Source: Pseudomonas sp. B33.4
Lineage (GTDB): Bacteria > Pseudomonadota > Gammaproteobacteria > Pseudomonadales > Pseudomonadaceae
Assembly (NCBI RefSeq): GCF_034555375.1
Contig: NZ_CP140706.1
Coordinates: 5,962,001-6,026,000 of the forward strand
Length of the DNA: 64,000 bases
Direction of reading: 5' to 3'
In this document: positions 53,763 to 62,406 of the stretch, one piece after another
Numbering within the stretch: position 1 is the first letter of the stretch
Layout: each line of letters starts with the position of its first letter
The notes under the pieces: generated by a model
The model's database searches: none
The model's input: the letters and a program-made list of their open reading frames with translations, nothing else
What the model was told of the DNA's origin: nothing
Made by a program: the position numbers and the translations under genes

Positions 53763-55697
53763 ATGAGTAAAGCGGACGCCTTCACCCAGGCAGGGAAAAC
53801 CGCGGTATTGCAGAACATTCAGGGCACCCTGCAATTCCTCCAGCGCTTCCCGCCCTTCAATCAGATGGAACACGCCCACCTCGCGTATCTGGTGGAGCAA
53901 TGCCAACTGCGCTTTTACGCTCAGGGCGAGAGCATCATCAAACCCGCCGATGGCCCGGTCGAACACTTTCATATCGTCAAGCAGGGCCGGGTGGTCGGCG
54001 AACGTCAGCACATCACCAAACCCGGCACCGAGACCACGTTTGAAATCACCACCGGCGAATGCTTTCCGCTGGCAGCACTGCTCGGCGAACGCGCGACGCG
54101 CACCGAGCACCTAGCCGGCGAAGACACCTTCTGTCTGCAACTGAACAAACTGGCGTTCATCAAACTGTTCGCCCTTTCCAGCACATTCCGCGATTTCGCC
54201 TTGCGTGGGGTCAGCAGTCTGCTCGATCAGGTCAATCAGCAAGTGCAGCAGAAAGCCGTGGAAACCCTCGGCACGCAATACTCGCTGAACACCCGACTCG
54301 GCGAACTGGCGATGCGTCACCCGGTGACCTGCAGCCCCGACACGCCGTTGCGGGAAGCGGTGAGATTGATGCACGAGCAACAGGTCGGCAGCATCGTCGC
54401 CGTGGATGAACACAAGGCGCCGTTGGGAATTTTCACCCTGCGCGATTTACGCCATGTGGTGGCTGAAGGTGTTGGTGATTTCAGCGAAGCCATCGAACGC
54501 CACATGACGCGTTCGCCCTTTTATCTTTCGCCGGATCACAGTGCCTTCGATGCGGCGATTGCCATGACCGAGCGGCACATCGCGCATGTCTGCCTGGTCA
54601 AGGATCAACGCCTGTGCGGCGTGGTCTCCGAGCGCGATCTGTTTTCACTGCAACGGGTCGATCTGGTGCATCTGGCGCGGACGATTCGCAGCGCTCAGCG
54701 TGTCGAACAACTGGTGAGTCTGCGCGGCGAGATCGGCCAACTGGTCGAACGCATGCTCGCTCACGGTGCCTCTTCGACGCAGATCACCCACATCATTACC
54801 CTGCTCAACGATCACACCGTGTGCCGCGTGATCGAACTGACCCTCGCGGAAAAAGGCGACCCCGGCATTCCGTTCAGCTGGCTGTGTTTCGGCAGCGAAG
54901 GCCGCCGCGAGCAAACGCTGCACACCGATCAGGACAACGGCATTCTGTTCGACGCGCGGGACGCAGCACATGCAGCGGAGATTCGCGGCAAGCTGCTGCC
55001 GATTGCGCAGCAGATCAACCAGAGTCTGGCGCTGTGCGGCTTCACCCTGTGCAAGGGCAACATCATGGCCGGCAACCCCGAGCTATGTCTGTCGCGAGCG
55101 GAATGGGCGCGACGCTTTGCGGCGTTTATTCGTGAGGCGACGCCGGAGAATCTGCTCGGGTCGAGCATTTATTTCGACTTGCGCGTGGTCTGGGGTGATG
55201 AACAAGGCTGTGAACAACTGCGCCGAGGCATCCTCGATCAGGTCGGCGACAACCGTTTGTTCCAGCGCATGATGGCCGAAAACGCCCTGCGCAATCGTCC
55301 ACCGGTGGGACGTTTCCGTGAGTTTGTGCTGGCGCGCAAGAACGGCGAGAAAGCCACACTGGATCTCAAGGTGCAGGGGCTGACGCCGTTCGTGGATGGC
55401 GCGCGACTGCTGGCGCTGGCCAACGGCATCGACGCCAACAACACCCTTGAGCGCTTCCGTCAGTTGGTCGAGAAAGAAGTCATCGAGCGCCTGGATGGCG
55501 CGGCGTATGAAGAGGCCTATCACTTCATTCAGCAGACGCGCATGCAGCAGCATCAGTTGCAGACTCGCGAGAATCTGCCCTATTCCAACCGCGTAGACCC
55601 GGACAGCCTCAATCACCTCGACCGGCGCATCCTGCGTGAATCCCTGCGCCAGGCCCAGCGCCTGCAAAGCAGCCTGACCTTGCGGTATCAGCTATGA
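53763..55697 (+). CDS. cNMP/CBS/DUF294 nucleotidyltransferase-like protein
   Basis: A 644-residue soluble protein. Domain order: a cyclic-nucleotide-binding-like domain (residues ~15-140), two CBS domains (~170-290, MHEQQVGSIVAVDEHKAPLG, then HVCLVKDQRLCGVVSERD), a DUF294 nucleotidyltransferase domain with FGSEGRREQTLHTDQDNG (about residue 378, the GS...DxD pattern) and a helical C-terminal DUF294 domain. The layout is like bacterial GlnD-related signalling proteins with adenine-nucleotide sensing. The target is unknown. Its stop overlaps the start of a DnaQ-like exonuclease gene, so the two are coupled. Start could also be 53757. Confidence 0.88.
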   Translation: MSKADAFTQAGKTAVLQNIQGTLQFLQRFPPFNQMEHAHLAYLVEQCQLRFYAQGESIIKPADGPVEHFHIVKQGRVVGERQHITKPGTETTFEITTGECFPLAALLGERATRTEHLAGEDTFCLQLNKLAFIKLFALSSTFRDFALRGVSSLLDQVNQQVQQKAVETLGTQYSLNTRLGELAMRHPVTCSPDTPLREAVRLMHEQQVGSIVAVDEHKAPLGIFTLRDLRHVVAEGVGDFSEAIERHMTRSPFYLSPDHSAFDAAIAMTERHIAHVCLVKDQRLCGVVSERDLFSLQRVDLVHLARTIRSAQRVEQLVSLRGEIGQLVERMLAHGASSTQITHIITLLNDHTVCRVIELTLAEKGDPGIPFSWLCFGSEGRREQTLHTDQDNGILFDARDAAHAAEIRGKLLPIAQQINQSLALCGFTLCKGNIMAGNPELCLSRAEWARRFAAFIREATPENLLGSSIYFDLRVVWGDEQGCEQLRRGILDQVGDNRLFQRMMAENALRNRPPVGRFREFVLARKNGEKATLDLKVQGLTPFVDGARLLALANGIDANNTLERFRQLVEKEVIERLDGAAYEEAYHFIQQTRMQQHQLQTRENLPYSNRVDPDSLNHLDRRILRESLRQAQRLQSSLTLRYQL

Positions 55698-56401
55698 GTC
55701 TGTTTTCGTGGCTACGCCCGGCGAGTGCGGTGGTGCCGGTGGATTTACAGCAGCGTCTGGCGAAGCTGCCGGCGATCACCGAGCTGAGCGAATGCACGCT
55801 GCGCGAACAGCGCTGGGTGGTGCTGGATCTGGAAACCACCGGGCTGAATCTGAACAAGGATCGTGTGTTGTCGATTGGTGCGGTGGTGATCGAGGATGGC
55901 GCGATCGACTTCAGCCAGCAGTTCGAACGCACGCTGCAGTGTCGCGAATTGAAGCTCAGCCCCAGCGTGTTGATTCACGGTCTGGGGCCGAATGCGATTG
56001 CGGCGGGCAGTGAACCGGCCGAGGCACTGTTGGAGTTCATGGAGTTTGTCGGAGACAGCCCGGTGCTGGCGTTTCATGCGCCGTTCGACCAACACATGCT
56101 TGGACGTGCGTTGAAGGAGCATCTGGGGCACAAGTTGCAGCAGGTGTTTCTTGATGTCGCCGACATTGCACCGCTGGTGTGTCCGCAGGCGCACATTCGT
56201 GAGGCCGGCCTAGATGAGTGGATCGACTGGTTCAAGCTCGAAGTGTTCGAGCGGCATAACGCGAGTGCCGATGCATTGGCGACGGCGGAGCTGGCGTTGA
56301 TTCTGTTTAGCCGGGCGCGGGGGCAGCAGATTCATAGCCCGTTGAATTTGCAGCAGCGGTTGAGTCAGTGGAAGCGGCGGCAGCAGGCGCCTTCTTTTTA
56401 G
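55694..56401 (+). CDS. DnaQ-type 3'-5' exonuclease
   Basis: A 235-residue DEDDh exonuclease. Motif I is VVLDLETTGLN (D, E), motif II HAPFDQHML (D), motif III HNASADALATAEL (H, D). A short N-terminal arm precedes it. It lacks the DNA polymerase III epsilon C-terminal tail. The ATG overlaps the stop of the DUF294 gene. Joint transcription suggests a common role, perhaps nucleotide or RNA end trimming under nucleotide control; that is inference. The second inverted-repeat element follows the stop. Confidence 0.9.
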   Translation: MSLFSWLRPASAVVPVDLQQRLAKLPAITELSECTLREQRWVVLDLETTGLNLNKDRVLSIGAVVIEDGAIDFSQQFERTLQCRELKLSPSVLIHGLGPNAIAAGSEPAEALLEFMEFVGDSPVLAFHAPFDQHMLGRALKEHLGHKLQQVFLDVADIAPLVCPQAHIREAGLDEWIDWFKLEVFERHNASADALATAELALILFSRARGQQIHSPLNLQQRLSQWKRRQQAPSF

Positions 56402-56406
56402 AAGCA

Positions 56407-56582
56407 CCCTCACCCCAGCCCTCTCCCGGAGGGAGAGGGGGCCGACCGAAGTGTCTGACGCTTTATATCGACCTGAAAGACCGAGTCGATTATGGATTCA
56501 CTGAAGATCGCTCAGGTCGGTGTACCTCCAGAATATCCTCCGATCGGTCCCCTCTCCCTCTGGGAGAGGGCTAGGGTGAGGG
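56407..56582. repeat. Long inverted-repeat element (type A copy 2)
   Basis: Ends CCCTCACCCCAGCCCTCTCC and CTCTGGGAGAGGGCTAGGGTG are inverted copies and match the element at 52826-53054. The inside is different (no 45-base duplication, 176 bases in all). No coding frame. Confidence 0.7.
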
Positions 56583-56646
56583 CCCGCCTTTAAACGCCCA
56601 CCCGACCAGTGGCCAATTGCTAACCATTCCCACCTCTGCCACAATC

Positions 56647-56669
56647 GCGAACAATTCGCGTTAGTTAAC
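56647..56669. promoter_or_regulatory. Possible Fur box before fecI
   Basis: CGCGAACAATTCGCGTTAGTT resembles Pseudomonas Fur sites of the pattern (G/A)AACAATTCGCGTTA and lies ~25-45 bases before the sigma factor start. A weak match only, supported mainly by the expected regulation of FecI-type genes. Confidence 0.35.
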
Positions 56670-56691
56670 ATTTCCCAATCGGTGATGTCCG

Positions 56692-57210
56692 GTGTCGTCA
56701 GTCCCAAGCCCTAACAGTGAGCTCGTCGGTGCGATGTATCGTGACCATCGCGGTTGGCTGCTGGCATGGTTGCGGCGCAATGTGGCGTGCCCAGAGCGTG
56801 CCGAAGACCTGAGTCAGGACACCTTTGTGCGCCTGCTCGGTCGCGACGAAATGCTGACCCCCCGCGAACCGCGCGCCTTTCTGGTGGCGATCGCCAAAGG
56901 CTTGTTGTTCGACTATTTCCGCCGCGCTGCGCTGGAACAGGCCTACCTCACCGAATTGATGCTGATCCCCGAGGGTGAACAACCTTCGGTGGAAGAACAG
57001 CAAATGATCCTCGAAGACCTCAAAGCCATCGACCGCTTGCTCGGCAAACTGTCGACCAAGGCCCGCGCCGCTTTCCTTTATAACCGCCTCGACGGCCTCG
57101 GCCATGCCGAGATTGCCGACAAGCTCGGCGTTTCGGTGCCGCGTGTGCGTCAGTATCTGGCGCAAGGGATTCGTCAGTGCTACGTCGCCCTGTACGGGGA
57201 ACCGACATGA
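56692..57210 (+). CDS. FecI-type ECF sigma factor
   Basis: A 172-residue iron-starvation sigma factor. Region 2 (RAEDLSQDTFVRLLGRDE, about residues 38-56) and region 4 (NRLDGLGHAEIADKLGVSVP, then RVRQYLAQGI, about residues 124-160) are both clear. It should direct RNA polymerase to the TonB receptor gene. The GTG at 56692 is used; the ATG eight bases before it is out of frame. The stop overlaps fecR (ATGA). A possible Fur box lies upstream. Part of a complete sigma/anti-sigma/receptor set. Confidence 0.93.
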   Translation: MSSVPSPNSELVGAMYRDHRGWLLAWLRRNVACPERAEDLSQDTFVRLLGRDEMLTPREPRAFLVAIAKGLLFDYFRRAALEQAYLTELMLIPEGEQPSVEEQQMILEDLKAIDRLLGKLSTKARAAFLYNRLDGLGHAEIADKLGVSVPRVRQYLAQGIRQCYVALYGEPT

Positions 57211-58181
57211 GTCCGGCCAATTCCAGACCGGTGCCGGCCCATGTGCTGGACGCGGCGATTGCCTGGCAACTGACCCTCGATTCGAGCAGTCCGCTGGAGC
57301 GCGAAGAGTTCGCCAAATGGCACGCGGCCAATGAAGAACACGCCCGCGCCTGGCAGCAACTGGGCATGCTCGATCAGCGTTTCAGCGTCGCCAAAGGCCC
57401 GGCTCGCAGTGCCTTGCTGCAATCACGCGAGGGTGTTCGCCGTCGAGTGCGCAAGTTCGGCAGTGGTATTGCCAGCGTCGTGGTGATCGCGGGTCTGGGG
57501 CTGTTCGCCAGTGAACGGTTTATGCCGCTGGATTACTGGCTCGCCGATCAGCGCACCGCGACCGGTGAGCAGCGCACCGTGCGCCTGGCTGATGGCACCG
57601 TGCTGAATCTCAACACCCACAGTGCGGTGGACGTGCGTTTCGATGAGACACGCCGACTGATCGTGTTGCAGGAAGGCGAAATTCTCGTCGAGACCGGTCA
57701 CGGCGATCCGCGCCCGTTCATCGTTGAAACCCGTGAAGGCAGCATGCGCGCCTTGGGTACGCGTTTTTTGGTCAAGCGTGAAGAACAGGGCACACGCTTG
57801 AGTGTGTTGCAGTCGGCGGTCGCGGCGCACCCGCAATCCAACCCAGAAGAACAAATTCTCCATGAAGGCCAGCAAGTGCTGCTACGCAGTGATGGATTGG
57901 GTTCGATCGTCGCGCTCAACCCCGGCGCCGATGCCTGGACGCGCGGCATGCTGGTGGTGGATAACGCGCGCCTCGGCGATCTGGTGCATGAACTAGGGCG
58001 TTATCGTCGCGGGCATCTGGGCGTGGCGCCGGACGTGGCGGACCTGCGGATTACCGGCAGTTTCCCGCTGCATGACACCGACAAAGCCTTGAGCGCGCTG
58101 CTGCCGACCCTGCCGGTGCAGATCGAGCGGCATACGCCGTATTGGGTGACCGTCGCGAAGGCTGATATCAAGCCTGAGTGA
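57207..58181 (+). CDS. FecR-type anti-sigma factor
   Basis: A 324-residue inner membrane regulator: cytoplasmic anti-sigma part with DUF4880-like segment (AIAWQLTLDSSSPLEREEFAKW...), a single transmembrane helix (IASVVVIAGLGLFAS, about residue 92-106) and a periplasmic FecR domain (VRLADGTVLNLNTHSAVDVR, GSMRALGTRFLV). It receives the ligand signal from the N-terminal domain of the TonB receptor. It overlaps fecI by four bases. A REPIN separates it from the receptor gene. Confidence 0.93.
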   Translation: MSPANSRPVPAHVLDAAIAWQLTLDSSSPLEREEFAKWHAANEEHARAWQQLGMLDQRFSVAKGPARSALLQSREGVRRRVRKFGSGIASVVVIAGLGLFASERFMPLDYWLADQRTATGEQRTVRLADGTVLNLNTHSAVDVRFDETRRLIVLQEGEILVETGHGDPRPFIVETREGSMRALGTRFLVKREEQGTRLSVLQSAVAAHPQSNPEEQILHEGQQVLLRSDGLGSIVALNPGADAWTRGMLVVDNARLGDLVHELGRYRRGHLGVAPDVADLRITGSFPLHDTDKALSALLPTLPVQIERHTPYWVTVAKADIKPE

Positions 58182-58200
58182 TGTGGCGGCTGAGCTATTG

Positions 58201-58270
58201 CTATCGCGAGCAGGCTCACTCCTACAGTTGAAATACGTTCCCCTGTAGGAGTGAGCCTGCTCGCGATGGC
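58201..58270. repeat. REPIN (TAGGAGTGAGCCTGCTCGCGAT type)
   Basis: CTATCGCGAGCAGGCTCACT.. mirrors ..AGTGAGCCTGCTCGCGATGG, between fecR and the receptor gene. Confidence 0.85.
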
Positions 58271-58389
58271 GTCATCCGCTACAACGCTATTTCCCCTAAA
58301 TCGAAATTATTTTCATCCAGCCCTATCACTTTTTGCTTTTCATCCGGCACACAGGCAATTGAGAAATATTTCCATTCAGGAGCCGCCGT

Positions 58390-60816
58390 ATGTCCCGTTC
58401 GCTAGACACCTTGTTGCGCCCCAGTCTGCTGGCTGTCGCCATCGCGCTCAGTGCGCCGCTGATCAGCAGTCCGTTGCTCGCCGCTGAACAAGCGTCGAGC
58501 GTGCGCGCGTACAACCTGCCGGCGGCGCCCCTGTCGACCACCCTCAACCAGATCGCCAGCCAGGGCGGCATTGCCCTGTCCCTGAATCCGTCGCTGGCAG
58601 CGGGCAAGACCTCGGCCCTGGTGAGCGGCCAATACGATGCGGCTGGCGCCCTGCGCGCGGCGCTGCGTGGCACCGGTCTGCAACTGGAGCAAAGCAGCAC
58701 CGGCACTTACACCCTGGTTGCCGTGCCTGAAGGTGTCATGGCGCTGCCGGAAACTTCGGTCATCGGCGTGGAAAACCTCGAAAGTGCCTGGGGCCCGGTC
58801 GAAGGCTACACCGCCACCCGCACTGCCGCCGGCACCAAGACCGACACCGCGCTGGTCGAAGCACCGCGTTCGATTTCCGTCGCTACTCGCCAGCAAATGG
58901 ACGACCGCAGCGTGCACAGCCTCGATGACGCCGTGCGCTACATGCCGGGTATCACCGCCAGCAGCTATGGCAGCGACACCCGCGCCGACTGGTTGCGCGT
59001 ACGCGGTTTCGAGCCGACCCAGTTCCTCGACGGCCTGCCGTTGCCAAAAGGTGTGTACGCCAACCCGAAACAGGAAACCTGGAATCTCGACCGTCTCGCC
59101 CTGCTGCGCGGCCCGGCCTCCTCGGTTTACGGCCAGACCCCGCCGGGTGGCCTGCTCGACATGGTCAGCCGTCGCCCAAGCGCCGAAGCCAGCAGCGAAA
59201 TCCAGTTGCAATACGGCAGCGACAATCACCGTCAGATCAACTTCGCCAGCACCGGCAAGATCGACGATGCCGGCCAGTTTCTCTACGGCCTCAGCGGCGT
59301 AGTACGCGACAGCGGCACGCAGGTCGATCACGTCGACAACAAACGCTACAACATCGCGCCGAGCCTGACCTGGAACATCGACGACGACACCAGGCTCACC
59401 CTGTTGAGCCAGTTCACCCGCGACGATACCGGCATCACCAGCCAGTTCCTGCCGGTGCAGGGCACCAAGATCAAGTCACCGTTCGGCGATATCTCCCATC
59501 ACAAGAATCTGGGTGATCCGGACTGGGAATATTACGATCGCACCTACTACGCGCTGGGCTATGCCTTCGAACATCGTCTGAACGATGTCTGGCAGTTCAA
59601 GCAGAACCTGCGTTACACCAAGTCGGATCTGTCGTTCCAGTCGCTGACGCCGGGTTCCTACCCGTTCGCGCAAGTCGATGCTCAGGGCAATGTAAACCGC
59701 ACCAGCACCAGCGTCGATGAAGACATCAGCCAGTTCGCCGTGGACAACAACTTCCAGGCTGACTTCGCCACCGGTGACATCCGCCACACCCTGCTGCTGG
59801 GTCTGGATCACCAGCGCAGCAACACCAACTACACCTCGATCTTCGGTGATGGCCTGCCCACCAATGTCATCACGCCGATCTACGGTCAGCCGATCGTTCG
59901 CCCGGCGCGCTCGACGGCGTTTTACGACTACGACCAGAAGACCTACCAGACCGGCCTGTACGTGCAGGATCAGATGGCTCTCGACCAGTGGCGCCTGACC
60001 CTCGGCGGCCGTGAAGACTGGGTGCACACCAGCACCCAGTTCATCAACAAGGGCGATGCCACCAACACCCAGCGCGACAAGGCCTTCAGCGGCAACGCCG
60101 CGCTCAGCTACGTGTTCGACAACGGTTTCGTGCCGTACCTGTCGTACGCCGAGTCTTTCCAGCCGACCACCGGTGCCGACGCCTCGTCCACCGAGTCGCT
60201 CAAACCAACCGAAGGCAAGCAGTGGGAACTGGGCATCAAGTACCAGCCACCGGGCAGCAAAACCCTGCTGACCGCTGCCGTGTATGAGCTGACCCAGAAG
60301 AACGTCTCGGTCAACACCTTCGTCAACAACGTCTCGATCACCAGCCAGACCGGCGAAGTGAAAGTCAAAGGCCTGGAGCTGGAAGCGGTTTCCGATGTCA
60401 CCGACAACCTCAAAGTCATCGCGGCCTATACCCTGGCCAAATCCGAAGTGCAGAATGGCGTCGACAAGGGCAATCGCCTGCAACTGATGCCGAACCAGCA
60501 AGCGTCGCTGTGGACCGATTACACCTGGCACGCCGGCGTCCTCGACGGCTTCGGCATTGGCGGTGGTGTGCGGTACACCGGCAACACCTATGGCGACAAG
60601 GCCAACACCTGGCTGGGCAAGGCAGATGCCTACACCGTGTTCGACGCGAGCGTGCATTACGACCTCGGCCGTCTGGACAACAGCCTCAAAGGCGCATCGC
60701 TGGCACTCAACGCGACCAACCTGTTCGACAAGGACTACATTTCCACCTGCGACGGTTTCTACTGCTACTACGGCGACCAGCGCAGCGTCGTCGCCAGTGC
60801 CACTTACAAGTGGTAA
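58390..60816 (+). CDS. TonB-dependent siderophore receptor with STN signalling domain
   Basis: An 808-residue outer membrane receptor. A signal peptide ends at LLAAEQ (about residue 33); an STN domain covers residues ~40-105 (YNLPAAPLSTTLNQIASQGG...), the part that signals to FecR; plug domain ~125-260 (LDDAVRYMPGITASSYGSD, LRVRGF, LLRGPASSVYGQTPPGG), then a 22-strand barrel ending in ..ATYKW, the C-terminal aromatic signature. A CDGFYCYYGD loop near the C-terminus occurs in ferrichrome/ferrioxamine receptors (FiuA/FoxA type), so a hydroxamate siderophore is likely. Ligand assignment is inference. AGGAGC lies before the ATG. A weak AT-rich Fur-like site is at 58302-58317. Confidence 0.92.
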   Translation: MSRSLDTLLRPSLLAVAIALSAPLISSPLLAAEQASSVRAYNLPAAPLSTTLNQIASQGGIALSLNPSLAAGKTSALVSGQYDAAGALRAALRGTGLQLEQSSTGTYTLVAVPEGVMALPETSVIGVENLESAWGPVEGYTATRTAAGTKTDTALVEAPRSISVATRQQMDDRSVHSLDDAVRYMPGITASSYGSDTRADWLRVRGFEPTQFLDGLPLPKGVYANPKQETWNLDRLALLRGPASSVYGQTPPGGLLDMVSRRPSAEASSEIQLQYGSDNHRQINFASTGKIDDAGQFLYGLSGVVRDSGTQVDHVDNKRYNIAPSLTWNIDDDTRLTLLSQFTRDDTGITSQFLPVQGTKIKSPFGDISHHKNLGDPDWEYYDRTYYALGYAFEHRLNDVWQFKQNLRYTKSDLSFQSLTPGSYPFAQVDAQGNVNRTSTSVDEDISQFAVDNNFQADFATGDIRHTLLLGLDHQRSNTNYTSIFGDGLPTNVITPIYGQPIVRPARSTAFYDYDQKTYQTGLYVQDQMALDQWRLTLGGREDWVHTSTQFINKGDATNTQRDKAFSGNAALSYVFDNGFVPYLSYAESFQPTTGADASSTESLKPTEGKQWELGIKYQPPGSKTLLTAAVYELTQKNVSVNTFVNNVSITSQTGEVKVKGLELEAVSDVTDNLKVIAAYTLAKSEVQNGVDKGNRLQLMPNQQASLWTDYTWHAGVLDGFGIGGGVRYTGNTYGDKANTWLGKADAYTVFDASVHYDLGRLDNSLKGASLALNATNLFDKDYISTCDGFYCYYGDQRSVVASATYKW

Positions 60817-60847
60817 GCAACTGAGCTGAAACAGGCCCTGTGACCAG

Positions 60848-60868
60848 GCCGTCCTTCGCGGACGGCTT
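60848..60868 (+). terminator. Hairpin between receptor and PepSY gene
   Basis: GCCGTCC pairs with GGACGGC around TTCGC and is followed by TTTGGTGTTTTT. It is close to the start of the next gene, so it may act as an attenuator as well. Confidence 0.6.
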
Positions 60869-60890
60869 TGGTGTTTTTGAAGGTCATGAA

Positions 60891-62021
60891 ATGAAAAGTA
60901 AAACAATTCGTCGCTGGTCGTTCATCCACACCTGGACCAGCCTGGTCTGCACCGTGTTTTTGCTGATGCTGGCACTGACTGGTCTGCCACTGATTTTCCA
61001 TCACGAGATCGAACATCTGCTCGGCGATGCACCCGAAGTGCGCGAAATGCCGGCCGACACACCGCGCCTGAATCTGGCGCAACTGGTCGAGGCCGCCGAG
61101 AAACATCGCCCGGATGAAGTCGTGCAGTATTTCGGCTTCGATGACGATGAGCCGAATGCCGTGCTGACCATCATGGCGAAAACCGCCGGCACCGAACCGA
61201 ACTCGTCGCACACCTTCATGCTCGATGCGCGCACCGGTGAAGCGCTGGAAACCCCTTCAGCCAACGGCGGCTTGATGCTGTTCATCCTGCGCTTGCACGT
61301 CGACATGTTTGCCGGGCTGCCGGGCAAGTTGTTGTTGGCGTTCATGGGGTTGCTGTTTGTCGTGGCCATCGTGTCTGGAACGGTGCTGTATTTGCCGTTC
61401 ATGCGCCGCTTGAAGTTCGGCACGGTGCGCCAGGATAAATCCACCCGCTTGCGCTGGCTCGACCTGCATAACCTGATCGGCGTGGTCACCCTGACATGGG
61501 CCTTGGTGGTCGGCGTGACCGGTGTGATCAGCGCTTGCGCCGACTTGTTGATCGCGGCTTGGCGCAACGACGCACTGACTGCGCTGATCGAACCTTACCG
61601 CGATGCCCCGCCGCTGACGCATCTGGCACCGGCCACCCGCCTGCTCGACATCGCCGCCGAAGTGGCACCGGGGATGAAGCCGGATTTCATTGCCTTCCCC
61701 GGCACACGCTTTTCCAGTGAGCACCATTACTCGGTGTTCATGAAAGGCGGCACGCATTTGACCTCGCACTTGCTGACGCCGGTGCTGATCGATGCCACAA
61801 CACTGCAAGTCACCGCCGTGGCCGAACGGCCGTGGTACATGGACGCCATGGGCATGTCGCAACCGCTGCACTTCGGTGACTACGGCGGTATGCCGATGAA
61901 AATCCTCTGGGCCACTCTGGATGTGCTGACGATCATTGTGCTCGGCAGTGGCGTTTATCTGTGGGTGGTGCGGCGCAAAGCGGCCAAACCTGTAGTGGAA
62001 AGGGCGGAGGCGTCTGCATGA
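60891..62021 (+). CDS. PepSY-associated TM protein (PiuB-like)
   Basis: A 376-residue inner membrane protein with four transmembrane helices: LVCTVFLLMLALTGLPLIF near the N-terminus, LLLAFMGLLFVVAIVSGTVL (~residue 155), GVVTLTWALVVGVTGVI (~200) and LDVLTIIVLGSGVYLWVV at the end. PepSY segments lie between. Conserved His residues (FIHTWTSL; FHHEIEH; LHVDMF) suggest haem or metal binding. The family is linked to reduction or uptake of iron-siderophores at the inner membrane. The ATG at 60891 is chosen, with AAGG before it. The next small gene overlaps its stop. Confidence 0.88.
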   Translation: MKSKTIRRWSFIHTWTSLVCTVFLLMLALTGLPLIFHHEIEHLLGDAPEVREMPADTPRLNLAQLVEAAEKHRPDEVVQYFGFDDDEPNAVLTIMAKTAGTEPNSSHTFMLDARTGEALETPSANGGLMLFILRLHVDMFAGLPGKLLLAFMGLLFVVAIVSGTVLYLPFMRRLKFGTVRQDKSTRLRWLDLHNLIGVVTLTWALVVGVTGVISACADLLIAAWRNDALTALIEPYRDAPPLTHLAPATRLLDIAAEVAPGMKPDFIAFPGTRFSSEHHYSVFMKGGTHLTSHLLTPVLIDATTLQVTAVAERPWYMDAMGMSQPLHFGDYGGMPMKILWATLDVLTIIVLGSGVYLWVVRRKAAKPVVERAEASA

Positions 62022-62197
62022 AGCCGCGTCAGTCGAGTTTCTGGAAGGTGTTCAGCACGCCGATGGTGATTGCGCTGCTGAGCGCGGCGGGGTTGTTTGC
62101 GGCGTTGCTTGGGGATGGGATTTGGGATGCGTTGAGCTGGGTTGGGCTGGGTGTTCCGGCCGTTCTGGCGATCAGGGGATTGTTGCTGCGCAGGTAG
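62018..62197 (+). CDS. Small membrane protein of the iron-uptake operon
   Basis: A 59-residue protein with two hydrophobic helices (VIALLSAAGLFAALLG and VGLGVPAVLAIRGLLL). Its ATG overlaps the stop of the PepSY gene (ATGA), so it is translated with it. I recognise no named family, although similar short proteins follow PepSY genes in pseudomonads. It may assist assembly of the PepSY protein. Confidence 0.75.
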   Translation: MKPRQSSFWKVFSTPMVIALLSAAGLFAALLGDGIWDALSWVGLGVPAVLAIRGLLLRR

Positions 62198-62217
62198 TTT
62201 TTGTGCTGTCGGTGATG

Positions 62218-62317
62218 GCCTCATCGCTGGCAAGCCAGCTCCCACAAGAATCTCTGCTGGGCCTGAAATGTGTGTTCACTGCAAACACCTGTGGGAGCTG
62301 GCTTGCCAGCGATGGCG
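62218..62317. repeat. REPIN (TGGCTTGCCAGCGATG type)
   Basis: CTCATCGCTGGCAAGCCAGC.. mirrors ..GCTGGCTTGCCAGCGATGG over ~42 bases, with the same arms as 21424-21497. Confidence 0.85.
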
Positions 62318-62406
62318 GCCGGATGGGCGCCATAAATTCCCTCGCCAGCCATCGCGGTTCTGACTAGGCTAACCACCTGCTCTTCGACGATCACCGAGGT
62401 TTGCCA

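Noticed and set aside
53763..55697. GlnD uridylyltransferase
   Set aside because: Lacks HD and ACT domains; cNMP-CBS-DUF294 order is different.
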